A stretch of 64,000 bases of DNA, taken from NCBI GenBank assembly GCA_030835385.1, contig JAURPI010000047.1, positions 59,130 through 123,129 on the forward strand, read 5' to 3'. The stretch is from Alphaproteobacteria bacterium (GTDB taxonomy: Bacteria > Pseudomonadota > Alphaproteobacteria > Rhodospirillales > Rhodospirillaceae). Below, piece after piece: positions 32,474-41,561 of the stretch; position 1 is the stretch's first letter; each line of letters opens with the position of its first letter. Position numbers and translations under genes: made by a program. Below the pieces are notes generated by a model. That model ran no database searches. It worked only from the letters and a program-made list of their open reading frames with translations, and was not told the DNA's origin.

Positions 32474-33400
32474 CTAGGTGATGATGCACGAACTGGGTCG
32501 ATGCAGAACCAGGGTCGCCCATTCACCCATGACAATAGTCTTCTCTAAAACGAGGCGCTGCGCACGATAGGCATTGAGCACCATCGGAATTTGGGTCGTC
32601 AACAGACCCGACAGTATGACCCTGCCACCAGGAGCCAACAGAGAAGTCATATCACGCGCGATATGTACCAGAGGGCGAGCCAGAATATTGGCTGTGATTA
32701 CGGCGTAGGGGGCAGACTGCTTAATTATTCGAGACTTAACGCCAGTCGCAACAACTGCGCGGACACGTGCCCCCAATCCATTCGCTTTCACGGTGCGACG
32801 GGCCACCCTCACGGCCTCAGGGTCAATGTCTGACGCCAACACCCGACCCGGCCAGATACAGGCAGCCGCCAAAGCTAGGATGCCGGTTCCACATCCAACA
32901 TCCAGTACAGAGGTGGGTGCCGACTTGGCGATGTGACGACGGGACGACCGATGCTTGGCCAGTGCATCAAGGGCCAACAAACAGCCATGGGTGGTCGCAT
33001 GTTCGCCAGTGCCAAATGCCGTGGCGGCATCGACACAAACGGAAATTTTACCCGATGGAAGCGCCCCCCCCCCATGACTGCCATGGACCCAGAAGCGACC
33101 AATAGAAATTGGTGCAAAAGTGGAGAGGTTCTGAGCAACCCAATCCGTATCTGGTAGAGACGCGATGGTCACCGAAGGCGCTGGCACGTTCGCTGTCGTA
33201 GCAATCAACGCCAGTTGACTGACGAGGTCTGTTTTATTTGGCTGTTCAGATCGCAGGATATCGATTTGCCATTTGTCCCCGACCTGACGCCCTTCACCGT
33301 CCAGCACCTCAAACGCTGAATAAGCTGATGCGCCGTCTTGCAGGTGGGCCGTAAAGGCGTCAACAGCCGAAGCCGGCACTCGAAACGTGACAGACCACAT
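32474..33400 (-). CDS. prmA: Ribosomal protein L11 methyltransferase PrmA
   Basis: S-adenosylmethionine-dependent methyltransferase for ribosomal protein L11. It has 308 residues. The SAM motif DVGCGTGILALAA and the acceptor-site segment ITANILARPL are both present, with the family's N-terminal domain before them. The coding strand has an uninterrupted run of ten G (33064-33073) coding for the Gly stretch in HGSHGGGALPSG, a possible slippage site. The order uvrD/prmA/pepP is common in alphaproteobacteria. Confidence 0.92.
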   Translation of the reverse strand: MWSVTFRVPASAVDAFTAHLQDGASAYSAFEVLDGEGRQVGDKWQIDILRSEQPNKTDLVSQLALIATTANVPAPSVTIASLPDTDWVAQNLSTFAPISIGRFWVHGSHGGGALPSGKISVCVDAATAFGTGEHATTHGCLLALDALAKHRSSRRHIAKSAPTSVLDVGCGTGILALAAACIWPGRVLASDIDPEAVRVARRTVKANGLGARVRAVVATGVKSRIIKQSAPYAVITANILARPLVHIARDMTSLLAPGGRVILSGLLTTQIPMVLNAYRAQRLVLEKTIVMGEWATLVLHRPSSCIIT

Positions 33401-33780
33401 TACCTAAGCCCTGACCGCGGACACGCAACCCGAAGTGGGTCAAAAGCGTTTGTACTGTACCTAAGTTTAAACACGCGGAACCCAGACATATGGTTAAGCC
33501 ATTGATTTCATTATACCCGAGAGCCTTTTCCTCAGCATCAGAAGACGAAACACCGCGTCCTATGCCACTTCCCCGCGCGGCATTGATCCAAAAGTGCGCT
33601 GACCGCGTAGAAAGATTAGTCAGTTAGCCACACACAATGGTACTGACGAAAATATCCGGTTAGACGATCCCCCCTTCTGAAAACCGGAGGCCTAGCGGCG
33701 GAGGTACGATCACTCCCCCCTCTTTCTTCAGCAAGACGAGAGTGCCTTCGCCGCCGGCTTTTCGTTGATCTAGACAGAGA
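33401..33780. other. Gene-free stretch with a long inverted repeat, probable uvrD terminator
   Basis: No supported gene in these 380 bases. It should hold the prmA promoter (near 33401-33480) and the 3' end of uvrD. GCGGCGGAGG (33695-33704) pairs with CCTTCGCCGC (33745-33754), and inside them GAGTG/CACTC arms can also pair. T-runs lie outside both arms (33681-33684 read as T on the minus strand after pairing, and TTTT at 33759-33762 on plus), so it could terminate minus-strand uvrD transcripts. The loop is long, so confidence is limited. Confidence 0.35.
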
Positions 33781-36072
33781 TCACGCGGGCTCAACAAAAC
33801 TATCTATCACCTTTTTATCGCCAGCCTTATCAAACGCTATCTCGAGGCGAGTATCATCAACGGCTTGAATGATGCCGTAGCCGAATTTTTGGTGGAAGAT
33901 ACGCATACCGACGGTATAGCCGCCCGATGACTCTCGGGCTTCGACCTGCCAGCTATCGCCATCGATAATTGGAGCCTTACGCCCACGTGATTTAGACCAG
34001 CTTGATCCACCGCCCCAGCCATCTGAAAAGCCGTCTGCCTGCGCCTCACCAAACGACCCCATAAGTCCGTTGTCAGAAATAAGTTCGACGTGTTCGTCAG
34101 GTAGCTCACCAATAAAACGAGACGGCAAGCTCGCTTGCCATTGATTGTAAACCCGCCGATTAGCGGCGAAAGAAATGCTCACCTTTTTGCGCGCGCGCGT
34201 CAGACCGACATAGGCAAGGCGCCGCTCTTCTTCGACCGCAGCGCCGCCTCCATCATCAAGTGCGCGGCGGTGGGGGAATATTTCTTCCTCCCATCCAGGC
34301 AAAAAAACCGTATCAAACTCAAGCCCTTTGGCACCATGCAGAGTCATGATTGTGACTGCTTCATCGCCCGACTTTGAGTCATTCTCCATAACCAGGCTCA
34401 CGTGCTCTAGAAAGGCTCCAATGGTATCCCACTCTTCTAGTCCGCCGACGAACTCTTTGAGGTTATCCAACCGCCCAGGCGCTTCGGGAGACGTATCCTT
34501 CATCCACATTTCGGTGCAACCGGATTCATCCAGGACTTGTGCCGCAAGATCTGCGGGCGAGAGGCCATCACGGAGGGACCGCCACCGAGACATATCCCCA
34601 ATCAGCGTCGTTAGCGCGTTGCGAGTTTGTGCACGCAATTCATCGGTCTCGGTGAGTCGCAATGCAGCTTCCATGAGACTCAATCCCGCTGATCGCGCGT
34701 AGACGTGAATCTTCTGCACTGTCGTATCGCCTATGCCACGCTTTGGCTTATTTACGATGCGCTCAAAGGCAAGGTCATCGGTCGGGGTATTGATGCACCG
34801 CAAGTACGCAATGGCATCCCGGATTTCGAGCCGCTCATAAAACCGTGGCCCGCCAACGACGCGATAGGGCACACCGGTCGTAATAAAGCGCTCTTCAAAC
34901 TCCAGCATTTGGAAACCGGCACGAACTAGGATTGCCATGGACAACAGACTGTCACCCTTGGTCTGCAGGGCTTCTATTTCCTCGATGACCCATCGCGCCT
35001 CTTCGGGTCCATCCCACACACCTTTGACAGTCACCGGCGCGCCCGGCTCTGTATCGGCATCCTCAGCCGTCTTCAGGGTTTTGCCGAGACGATCTTCGTT
35101 GTGATCAATGAGGGCAGACGCTGCGGCGAGGATGGTCGGTGTCGATCGATAATTGCGCTCCAACCGGACCACCTTGGCGTCCGTAAAATCTTTTTCAAAA
35201 CGCAAAATGTTGCCAACTTCAGCGCCGCGCCATGAGTAAATCGATTGGTCATCATCACCAACGCAACACAGGTTACGATGTTTCTGACACAGCAATCTAA
35301 GCCACAAATACTGCGCAACGTTGGTGTCCTGGTACTCATCAACAAGGATGTAGCGGAAACGATCTTGATATTCTTGGAGGACCTCTGCGTGATATTGAAA
35401 CAGGGTCAGGCAATGGAGCAATAAGTCACCAAAGTCGGCGGCATTTAAAGTGATCAAACGGTCCTGGTATGCACGATACAACTCAACGGCTCGACCGGCG
35501 GCAAGGTCTCCCGCCATTGATGGCGTCACCCGGTCTGGAGTCAGGCTTTTGTCCTTCCAACGCTGGATCACCGACAGCACCACCTGCGCTGGCCATTTTT
35601 TATGGTCGATGCCGTCAGCCTCCATGACCTGCTTGAGCAGACGGAGTTGATCGTCGGAATCGAGAATCGTGAAATTAGATTTCAAGCCCACCAACTCGCC
35701 GTGCTTGCGCAAGATCCGCACACCCAACGCATGGAAGGTGCCAAGCCACAGGGATTCTGCCATTGGCCCGACCAACCCCCCGACCCTCTCACGCATCTCC
35801 CGGGCAGCTCGGTTGGTAAAGGTGACGGCCAGAATCTGCCAAGGCTGAGCCAGACGTTTTCCGAGGATGTAGGCCAGGCGTGTAATCAAAACCCGGGTTT
35901 TGCCAGTTCCAGCCCCTGACAGCACGAGAACTGGACCATCAGTAATTTCTACCGCTTGTCGTTGTTCAGGATTAAGCCCGGCCAACCACTCCGGATCGGC
36001 CATAGGTCGTGGTACTGACTGGGAGGACGGTGGTGGAGTGTCGTCGAGGGCAAATGGGTCGGAGGGCGTCAT
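33781..36072 (-). CDS. uvrD: ATP-dependent DNA helicase UvrD/PcrA
   Basis: Superfamily 1 3'-5' helicase for nucleotide excision and mismatch repair and for clearing recombination intermediates. It has 763 residues. The Q-motif LNPEQRQAV, Walker A GAGTGKTR (53-60), Walker B VDEYQDTN, QSIYSWRGA and late TLHGAKGLEFD and LAYVGLTRA motifs are all present. The C-terminal Tudor-like domain (MRIFHQKFGYGII) that contacts RNA polymerase in PcrA is retained. Which of the two names applies cannot be decided from sequence. Confidence 0.94.
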   Translation of the reverse strand: MTPSDPFALDDTPPPSSQSVPRPMADPEWLAGLNPEQRQAVEITDGPVLVLSGAGTGKTRVLITRLAYILGKRLAQPWQILAVTFTNRAAREMRERVGGLVGPMAESLWLGTFHALGVRILRKHGELVGLKSNFTILDSDDQLRLLKQVMEADGIDHKKWPAQVVLSVIQRWKDKSLTPDRVTPSMAGDLAAGRAVELYRAYQDRLITLNAADFGDLLLHCLTLFQYHAEVLQEYQDRFRYILVDEYQDTNVAQYLWLRLLCQKHRNLCCVGDDDQSIYSWRGAEVGNILRFEKDFTDAKVVRLERNYRSTPTILAAASALIDHNEDRLGKTLKTAEDADTEPGAPVTVKGVWDGPEEARWVIEEIEALQTKGDSLLSMAILVRAGFQMLEFEERFITTGVPYRVVGGPRFYERLEIRDAIAYLRCINTPTDDLAFERIVNKPKRGIGDTTVQKIHVYARSAGLSLMEAALRLTETDELRAQTRNALTTLIGDMSRWRSLRDGLSPADLAAQVLDESGCTEMWMKDTSPEAPGRLDNLKEFVGGLEEWDTIGAFLEHVSLVMENDSKSGDEAVTIMTLHGAKGLEFDTVFLPGWEEEIFPHRRALDDGGGAAVEEERRLAYVGLTRARKKVSISFAANRRVYNQWQASLPSRFIGELPDEHVELISDNGLMGSFGEAQADGFSDGWGGGSSWSKSRGRKAPIIDGDSWQVEARESSGGYTVGMRIFHQKFGYGIIQAVDDTRLEIAFDKAGDKKVIDSFVEPA

Positions 36073-36151
36073 GGCGGCATCCTAAGCTGTCTGGCCCATG
36101 AAAACAGCATGAAGTTGATAATGCGCTGAACGAGATTTGATTGACGTGCGG

Positions 36152-36550
36152 TTATCGAATCTTGGCTTCTGCGTCGGCACTGATCAGCGCCATATTGACC
36201 GCGCGCAAGAGTTCCCGGGCCGACACGCTTCCGACCAAGAACTGGTCCTCAGAGCTCCGCACAACCGGAAGATAGTTTCTGCCGGCCGCAAGAATGGCGC
36301 GCACCGCGGTCTCGACCGTATCGGTCGCCAAGACAACTGCGGCGGCGCTGCGAACCAAATCAGATACGGGTCGATCTTCCTTCCCGGCTGCAGCGGCCAA
36401 GTCGGAGCCATTGACCACGCCAACAAATTGGCCGGCGTCATCAACGATGTAGGCGTCTCCGACATTCCGACTAAGCAACAAGGTTTTTACGTCGTCGCAG
36501 GTGGCAGTGGTCTTGCATGTCGCGATACTAGGTGCGAGGAAATCTGACAC
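36152..36550 (-). CDS. Two-CBS-domain protein
   Basis: Small cytoplasmic protein of about 132 residues consisting of a single Bateman module: a CBS motif at about residues 1-60 (DAYIVDDAGQFVGVVNGSDL) and a second at about 63-120 (NYLPVVRSSEDQFLVGSVSA). Such modules bind adenine nucleotides and usually regulate a partner. The GTG at 36550 has AAGGG seven bases upstream and starts exactly at the domain. The open frame extends upstream into metF, but that part is not CBS-like. It lies between metF and uvrD on the same strand. Confidence 0.75.
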   Translation of the reverse strand: MSDFLAPSIATCKTTATCDDVKTLLLSRNVGDAYIVDDAGQFVGVVNGSDLAAAAGKEDRPVSDLVRSAAAVVLATDTVETAVRAILAAGRNYLPVVRSSEDQFLVGSVSARELLRAVNMALISADAEAKIR

Positions 36551-36632
36551 CGTTGTGCCCTTAAGGCTGCTGACGTCCTGCCCCTCATCTTCTTGATTCC
36601 GCCGAGCACTATTGTGTCTCCGCTGTTTTTGC

Positions 36633-37553
36633 CTACATCTTTGCGTCGTCGCCTTTGGGTCGGATGCCGAGCACATGGCAAATCGCATAACTCAAGTCGG
36701 CGCGGTTGAGGGTGTAGAAGTGAAATTCAGATACACCACCGCTCACCAATCGTTTGACCTGCTCCGCGGCAAGACTGGCTGACACCAATTCTCTCGTCCC
36801 GGGGTCGTCGTCCAGACCGCTGAACAACTCATACATCCACGATGGAACCGACGTGCCACTGCGCTTCGCAAAATTAGCGTTCTGCTTGAAATTGGTGACC
36901 GGCATGAGGCCGGGCACGATGGGGACCGTGATCCCCGCAGCGGCAGCACGATCCTGGAACCGAAAGTACAGATCAGGGTCAAAAAACAACTGAGTGATGG
37001 CCCGTGTCGCACCGGCATCAATTTTACTTTTGAGATTGTCTAAATCAGCGTCTGCGCTTTTTGCTTCTGCGTGGGTTTCTGGATACGCCGCAACACTAAT
37101 CTCGAAATCAGCAAGTTTCGTCAGTCCGGCGACAAGGTCACTGGCATAACCGTACCCATCGGGATGAGGAGAATAGGTTTCTTCCCCGCCCGGCGGATCA
37201 CCCCGCAACGCAACGATATGTTTAACCCCTGCATCCCAATAGCGACGGGCAACATCATCGACCTCGCCCCGCGACGCACCAACACAGGTGAGATGCGCAG
37301 CAGCCACTAGGTCAGTTTCGTTTTGGATGCGAACGACGGTCTCATGGGTCCGCTCTCTCGTCGAGCCACCAGCACCATAGGTCACGGACACGAACCGGGG
37401 CTGAAGAGGCGCCAGTCGCTCAATCGCGGCCCACAACTTGGTCTGCATTTTTTCCGTTTTTGGCGGGAAAAATTCAAACGAAACCTGCACGTCCGGCGGC
37501 AGCTTCTCGATCAAGGGAGACCCTAGGCTTTCTATAATTTCGGCGTCCGGCAC
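36633..37553 (-). CDS. metF: 5,10-methylenetetrahydrofolate reductase MetF
   Basis: FAD-dependent enzyme that makes 5-methyltetrahydrofolate for methionine synthesis. The TIM-barrel hallmarks are clear: VSFEFFPPKTEKM at the start, VSVTYGAGGSTRERT, ALRGDPP, and late GVSEFHFYTLNR. GTG 37553 has GAGG five bases upstream and gives 306 residues, the usual length. The frame stays open to a GTG at 37673 (346 residues), so an N-terminal extension of about 40 residues cannot be excluded. It is divergent from mlaA. I looked for a SAM-type riboswitch upstream and saw none. Confidence 0.9.
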   Translation of the reverse strand: MPDAEIIESLGSPLIEKLPPDVQVSFEFFPPKTEKMQTKLWAAIERLAPLQPRFVSVTYGAGGSTRERTHETVVRIQNETDLVAAAHLTCVGASRGEVDDVARRYWDAGVKHIVALRGDPPGGEETYSPHPDGYGYASDLVAGLTKLADFEISVAAYPETHAEAKSADADLDNLKSKIDAGATRAITQLFFDPDLYFRFQDRAAAAGITVPIVPGLMPVTNFKQNANFAKRSGTSVPSWMYELFSGLDDDPGTRELVSASLAAEQVKRLVSGGVSEFHFYTLNRADLSYAICHVLGIRPKGDDAKM

Positions 37554-37791
37554 GAAGTCCTCGATAAACTGTGTTTTTAAGGTCACATTGGATAGCGGTT
37601 TTCTATCAGGCTTGACGTCGATATCAAATGAACACCGCAGAATCTCTTGCTGTATGCGTAAAATGCGCAACACCTTCGCGGAAACTTGTATTACAATTGT
37701 TATCCTGCTGTGATACCAGATTTAGTAGGTTAAGCGTAGTATTCTGCGCTATCTATAGGATTTACGAGCGATTTTGTGGCAGCTTTTTTTG

Positions 37792-38652
37792 ATGTCTAGA
37801 TATACGGTTTCTCCTCATAGACTGCTGCGCGCTGTTTTGCCCTTGGTCGCCCTGGTTGCCTTAAGTGCTTGCGCAGACAAGCCGCCTGCATCCAACCCCG
37901 AAGCTCTGCGCGCGTACGAGGAGCGAAATGATCCGCTAGAACCGTGGAATCGCTCCATGCACCAGATTGACCAGGGTCTCAATACGGTCATCTTCAACCC
38001 GACCATCGCGGTGTATCAGGCGATTATCCCAGAGCCGGGCCGTAAGGGCGTCACCAACGTGTTTCGCAATTTCCGCGCGCCCATCACATTCGTCAACGAC
38101 ATATTGCAAGGTGAAGGCAGTCGCGCCAGCACCACACTTGGGCGATTTGTTATCAACTCAACGGTCGGTCTGCTCGGGTTGTTTGATGTCGCAGCACGTA
38201 TGGGCTTGCCCTATCACTATGAAGACTTTGGCCAGACGTTTGCGGTCTGGGGTATGGGCGAAGGACCGTATCTATACGTACCCATCTTAGGTCCCTCTGG
38301 GGGCAGAGACCTGACCGGATACGCCATCGACAATATGGGAATTGACGCCATGGCCTGGATCGGCCGTGCGGATAATCCGTTCTGGTGGCAAATCGCCTAT
38401 TTCGGCGCCCTTGCCACGGACACTAAGAGCAACGCCAAGCCTCTCCTAGACGAACTCAAAGCATCCTCTGTGGACCACTATGCAGCTCTGAGGTCGGTTT
38501 ACCGCCAGAATCGCGCCAAAGAAATCCGAAATGGCGCGCCAGCACCTGTGCCCGACTTCGAGGACTATGAGTACGAAGACGGCGACGGTGATCCGTTCTC
38601 TGGCCTCGAGATCAATCCCACTGAAGCACAAACAGCAGCGCGGACAGACTGA
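37792..38652 (+). CDS. mlaA: Outer-membrane lipid asymmetry lipoprotein MlaA (VacJ)
   Basis: Outer-membrane lipoprotein that removes mislocalised phospholipid from the outer leaflet. It has 286 residues. There is a signal peptide with lipobox LSAC (Cys 27), then the VacJ core: NDPLEPWNRSMHQID, INSTVGLLGLFDVA, and GMGEGPYLYVPILGPS. The acidic tail (EDYEYEDGDGDP) is unusual but not informative. The chosen ATG follows a T-run, without a clear ribosome binding site. An in-frame TTG at 37774 is possible. The mlaC ATG overlaps its stop. Confidence 0.92.
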   Translation: MSRYTVSPHRLLRAVLPLVALVALSACADKPPASNPEALRAYEERNDPLEPWNRSMHQIDQGLNTVIFNPTIAVYQAIIPEPGRKGVTNVFRNFRAPITFVNDILQGEGSRASTTLGRFVINSTVGLLGLFDVAARMGLPYHYEDFGQTFAVWGMGEGPYLYVPILGPSGGRDLTGYAIDNMGIDAMAWIGRADNPFWWQIAYFGALATDTKSNAKPLLDELKASSVDHYAALRSVYRQNRAKEIRNGAPAPVPDFEDYEYEDGDGDPFSGLEINPTEAQTAARTD

Positions 38653-39257
38653 TGCGAGCACTGGCTCTCACACTCCTACTGGTGATCAGTGGGACACAAG
38701 CTAACGCGGCGGACGAACCCTGGCGGACGGACCCAAGGGCCTTTATCAATCATTTCGCAGAGGCGGGCATTGAAGGCATTCTCACGGCCGAAATCGATGA
38801 CACAGAAAAAACGGCCCAGTTCCGCACGCTGTTTAATGATGGCTTCGATATTCCAGCCATCAGCCGGTTCGTCATTGGCCGGACATGGCGACGGACCAGC
38901 GATGCGGATAAAGAAGCGTTCATCGCCCTTTTCGAGGACGTGATTGTTTACACATGGTCGCGCCGGTTCAGCGAGTATAAAGGGCAGACCATCGAAGTAC
39001 GCGGCACCACGCCCGATGGAAATACCGGTACTCTGGTCGACAGCGTTATCGTCGACAAGGCTGGCCAAACAATATCGGCTCAATGGCGGTTACGAATGCG
39101 GGATGACGGCCTACGCATCGTTGACGTGATCATTGAAGGTGTCAGCATGGCGATTACCTACCGACAAGATTATGCCTCTGTGATCCGCCAGCAGGGTGGC
39201 ATGAGCGGTCTGCTTGATCTTCTGGGCAAACAGGTTGTTGAGTCGGCCCCGTCCTAA
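38652..39257 (+). CDS. mlaC: Periplasmic phospholipid-binding protein MlaC
   Basis: Soluble periplasmic carrier that shuttles phospholipid between MlaA and the inner-membrane MlaFEDB transporter. It has 201 residues, with signal peptide MRALALTLLLVISGTQANA. The MlaC/Ttg2D domain follows, with FNDGFDIPAISRFVIGRTWR and IVDVIIEGVSMAITYRQDY. TGATG overlap with mlaA. The transporter genes are not in the window, a split arrangement seen in other alphaproteobacteria. Confidence 0.92.
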   Translation: MRALALTLLLVISGTQANAADEPWRTDPRAFINHFAEAGIEGILTAEIDDTEKTAQFRTLFNDGFDIPAISRFVIGRTWRRTSDADKEAFIALFEDVIVYTWSRRFSEYKGQTIEVRGTTPDGNTGTLVDSVIVDKAGQTISAQWRLRMRDDGLRIVDVIIEGVSMAITYRQDYASVIRQQGGMSGLLDLLGKQVVESAPS

Positions 39258-39263
39258 CCGACC

Positions 39264-41390
39264 TTAAAACGTGGCTCGAATAAACACATTGTAGATACGA
39301 CCCCATTTCGACACGTCGCGACGGCTGCCGGTTTGAACACGGCCGCCCTCGGGCGCAAATGCCAGAATTCGACGCTCTCTCGTGGTTGTCCGATTGAGGA
39401 AATTGTTGCTCGAAAAGTTGATGCGGACATTGTCAGTCAACCGGTGCTCAAGGCTGAGGGTAAGTGACCCCCCTTCTTTAAGTCGGTCTTCCTTATCAAG
39501 GTCATTGATGAACCGCGCGCCGAATTGGCTAAAATTGAAAGAGACGTGACCATCAATAATCGTTTTCACTTCATGCCGGTATTCGACCGATGTTTCCCAC
39601 AGCGGGGTAAAACCAAAACGACGGGAAACGTTGTCAAATGGGTCCACCACCGACGTCTTGCGACGCAAATAGTCGGCAGTGAGGACACCGTCCCACCACC
39701 CGAGCCGTGAGAAATCAAGACTGACTTCGGCTTCAGCCCCATACTCTGTGCCGTCACCGATGTTGCCGATTTGCGAGATTAAGCCATTAAAGGTAACTCG
39801 GCCGCGCGCGTCCTGAACATCCCGGTAAAACAGCCGGCCGGTAATGACTCCGGCTCCATCGGCCAGGCGGTGTTCCAACCCTAGTTCGTAATCCCAGGAT
39901 TTAACCGGTTTGATATCCGGATTACCGGCTTCAAGCTCCTGATCCGTTTGGGTGATGGTGGCGACGAAGTTCCCAAAATTCAGCTGTCCGACATCCCTGA
40001 CGAGAGAGAGGAACAGCTTATTGCTTGGTGTCACATCCCAATACGCATTGAATGTGGGCTTAACGAAAAACAGTGAGCGCGCACTGTTCACATCAACACT
40101 GTTCTGAGTGATGCCCGACGCCTCCGCAGCGAGCCCTAATTCCATTTCCACATTGCTCCATGGCCGCCAGCGCAACGTGGAGAACGCCTCGCCGCGATAC
40201 TCGGTCACTCTACCGTCACTGTTAAAAATCGGAAGCGGCACCAACTCCCCATCGACCAAAGTCGATAGATCAAACTCAGTCTTTTGTGTATTAAGCGTTC
40301 CTTCTAGACCAATCTGCCCGCCGACTGTGGGGCTGAAGGTGCGGTCGTAGGTGCCGCGCGCAATAGCTTCGGTTGATATGTCTTGCCTGAACTGGCGCAC
40401 GATGACTGGCTCATCTGCAGGCTCCAGATCAAACACCTCCCGATCGCGGTTCTCTTTTTGCCAATTAACTAAGCCCAGAATCGTCAGGGTATCAGATTCG
40501 CCGACGGGGAAACTGTAGTCGGCGCTGAGTTCGACCGTGAACTCATCCTGGTTGTCGATTTCTAGATTGTCTGAGAGTTGATTGATCTCCAGGGGTAAAC
40601 GCGGATCACGAAAGAACTCCCGGCGCTCGCGATCATTAATCTGCCACGACCCGAGCCCATTGAGCTGCAACCGCGAGCCTGAGTCAAAGGTCTGCTCATA
40701 GCGCCCATTGGTCTGGATGGTGTAGCGATCGTGCTGCTCTGACTCGACTGCAGACAGAATATCCTGCCCTGAAAGATCAGACGTGACTTTTGTGCGCCGC
40801 CAGGGTCGATAAATAGGGTTGGTATTAACCGCGATAGAGTAATTGCGATTGGGCTCATTGACCGCATAAGTCACGCTGGCAATCGGCCGAGCCGACCCAT
40901 CATTTGTATAGTTGGGCAGCGCAACGGTGATCGTCAGTGTATCCCCCGCGTCCTCCCGCAAAATAACGTTAATGATACGCTGCGTGGTGCTCTGCACTTC
41001 ACTGGATGAGCCACGCAAAATTTCTATACTCAGGACCTGGTTTGCTGAGATGCGTTGCAGGGCGGAAGCCCCGCCACTGTCCTTACCCGTGATCTGCTGG
41101 CCATTGATCAAAATAGCATCTTCATTACCCCTGAGCCCGCGACGCTCGCCCTCTGCAGCGGAATCACTGATGGATGCCCCGGGAATACGCTGCAGCATGT
41201 CGTTCAGTGACAGTGGGCTGTACTGAGAGAAGAAGCTGGCCTCGTATGTCGTTTTAGTGCCGTCAGCCGACACCGTACGACCGCTCAAGCCCGCAGGCTC
41301 TGACGTGGATTGAGCCTGAACGCTAAAAGCAAAGCCAATAAGGAAAAATATCATCGCGACTTTAAAAGCCGGGGAACGTGAAGGTCGCAT
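39264..41390 (-). CDS. TonB-dependent receptor-like outer-membrane protein
   Basis: Outer-membrane barrel protein of about 708 residues. A signal peptide (hydrophobic segment about 10-28, ending VQAQ) is followed by a plug domain (SLNDMLQRIPGASISDSAAEGERRGLRG region, AILINGQQITGK) and a long barrel with alternating strand pattern, ending in NVFIRATF. It belongs to the outer-membrane beta-barrel/TonB plug branch without a typical EEIVVTA TonB box. ATG 41390 is chosen; a TTG 21 bases upstream is in frame. Its stop is six bases from the mlaC stop (convergent). It has its own leader and is separated from the next receptor by a terminator. Substrate unknown. Confidence 0.85.
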   Translation of the reverse strand: MRPSRSPAFKVAMIFFLIGFAFSVQAQSTSEPAGLSGRTVSADGTKTTYEASFFSQYSPLSLNDMLQRIPGASISDSAAEGERRGLRGNEDAILINGQQITGKDSGGASALQRISANQVLSIEILRGSSSEVQSTTQRIINVILREDAGDTLTITVALPNYTNDGSARPIASVTYAVNEPNRNYSIAVNTNPIYRPWRRTKVTSDLSGQDILSAVESEQHDRYTIQTNGRYEQTFDSGSRLQLNGLGSWQINDRERREFFRDPRLPLEINQLSDNLEIDNQDEFTVELSADYSFPVGESDTLTILGLVNWQKENRDREVFDLEPADEPVIVRQFRQDISTEAIARGTYDRTFSPTVGGQIGLEGTLNTQKTEFDLSTLVDGELVPLPIFNSDGRVTEYRGEAFSTLRWRPWSNVEMELGLAAEASGITQNSVDVNSARSLFFVKPTFNAYWDVTPSNKLFLSLVRDVGQLNFGNFVATITQTDQELEAGNPDIKPVKSWDYELGLEHRLADGAGVITGRLFYRDVQDARGRVTFNGLISQIGNIGDGTEYGAEAEVSLDFSRLGWWDGVLTADYLRRKTSVVDPFDNVSRRFGFTPLWETSVEYRHEVKTIIDGHVSFNFSQFGARFINDLDKEDRLKEGGSLTLSLEHRLTDNVRINFSSNNFLNRTTTRERRILAFAPEGGRVQTGSRRDVSKWGRIYNVFIRATF

Positions 41391-41434
41391 AAAGAGAACT
41401 TTATGTTGCAAGACAGCTTCTCATACAACAGGAG

Positions 41435-41449
41435 CTAGGCGGCGCCTAG
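41435..41449. promoter_or_regulatory. Dyad in the receptor leader
   Basis: The perfect dyad CTAGGC-GGC-GCCTAG lies 44 bases before the receptor ATG at 41390. It may be an operator or a leader hairpin. No T-run follows, so it is not a terminator. Confidence 0.3.
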
Positions 41450-41500
41450 AGCCGTCACTTTTTTACGCTCGTAGAGAGAAGAGCCTTCAAAAGGGTCCGG

Positions 41501-41534
41501 ACAAAAAACAACGGCCGGGGAAAACCCCGGCCGC
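41501..41534 (-). terminator. Intrinsic terminator downstream of the third TonB receptor
   Basis: On the minus strand GCGGCCGGGG-TTTT-CCCCGGCCG forms a nine-pair or longer GC stem (41533-41525 with 41520-41512), followed by a T-rich TGTTTTTTGT (41510-41501). It ends the transcript of the receptor at 41562-44033 before the next receptor gene. Confidence 0.85.
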
Positions 41535-41561
41535 TGCCAATTTTGTATCTGTCGCTCTAGC

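Noticed and set aside
37674..37791. Possible SAM or SAH riboswitch upstream of metF
   Set aside because: I looked for conserved SAM-II and SAH cores in the leader and saw neither; only a short ACAATTGT palindrome is present.
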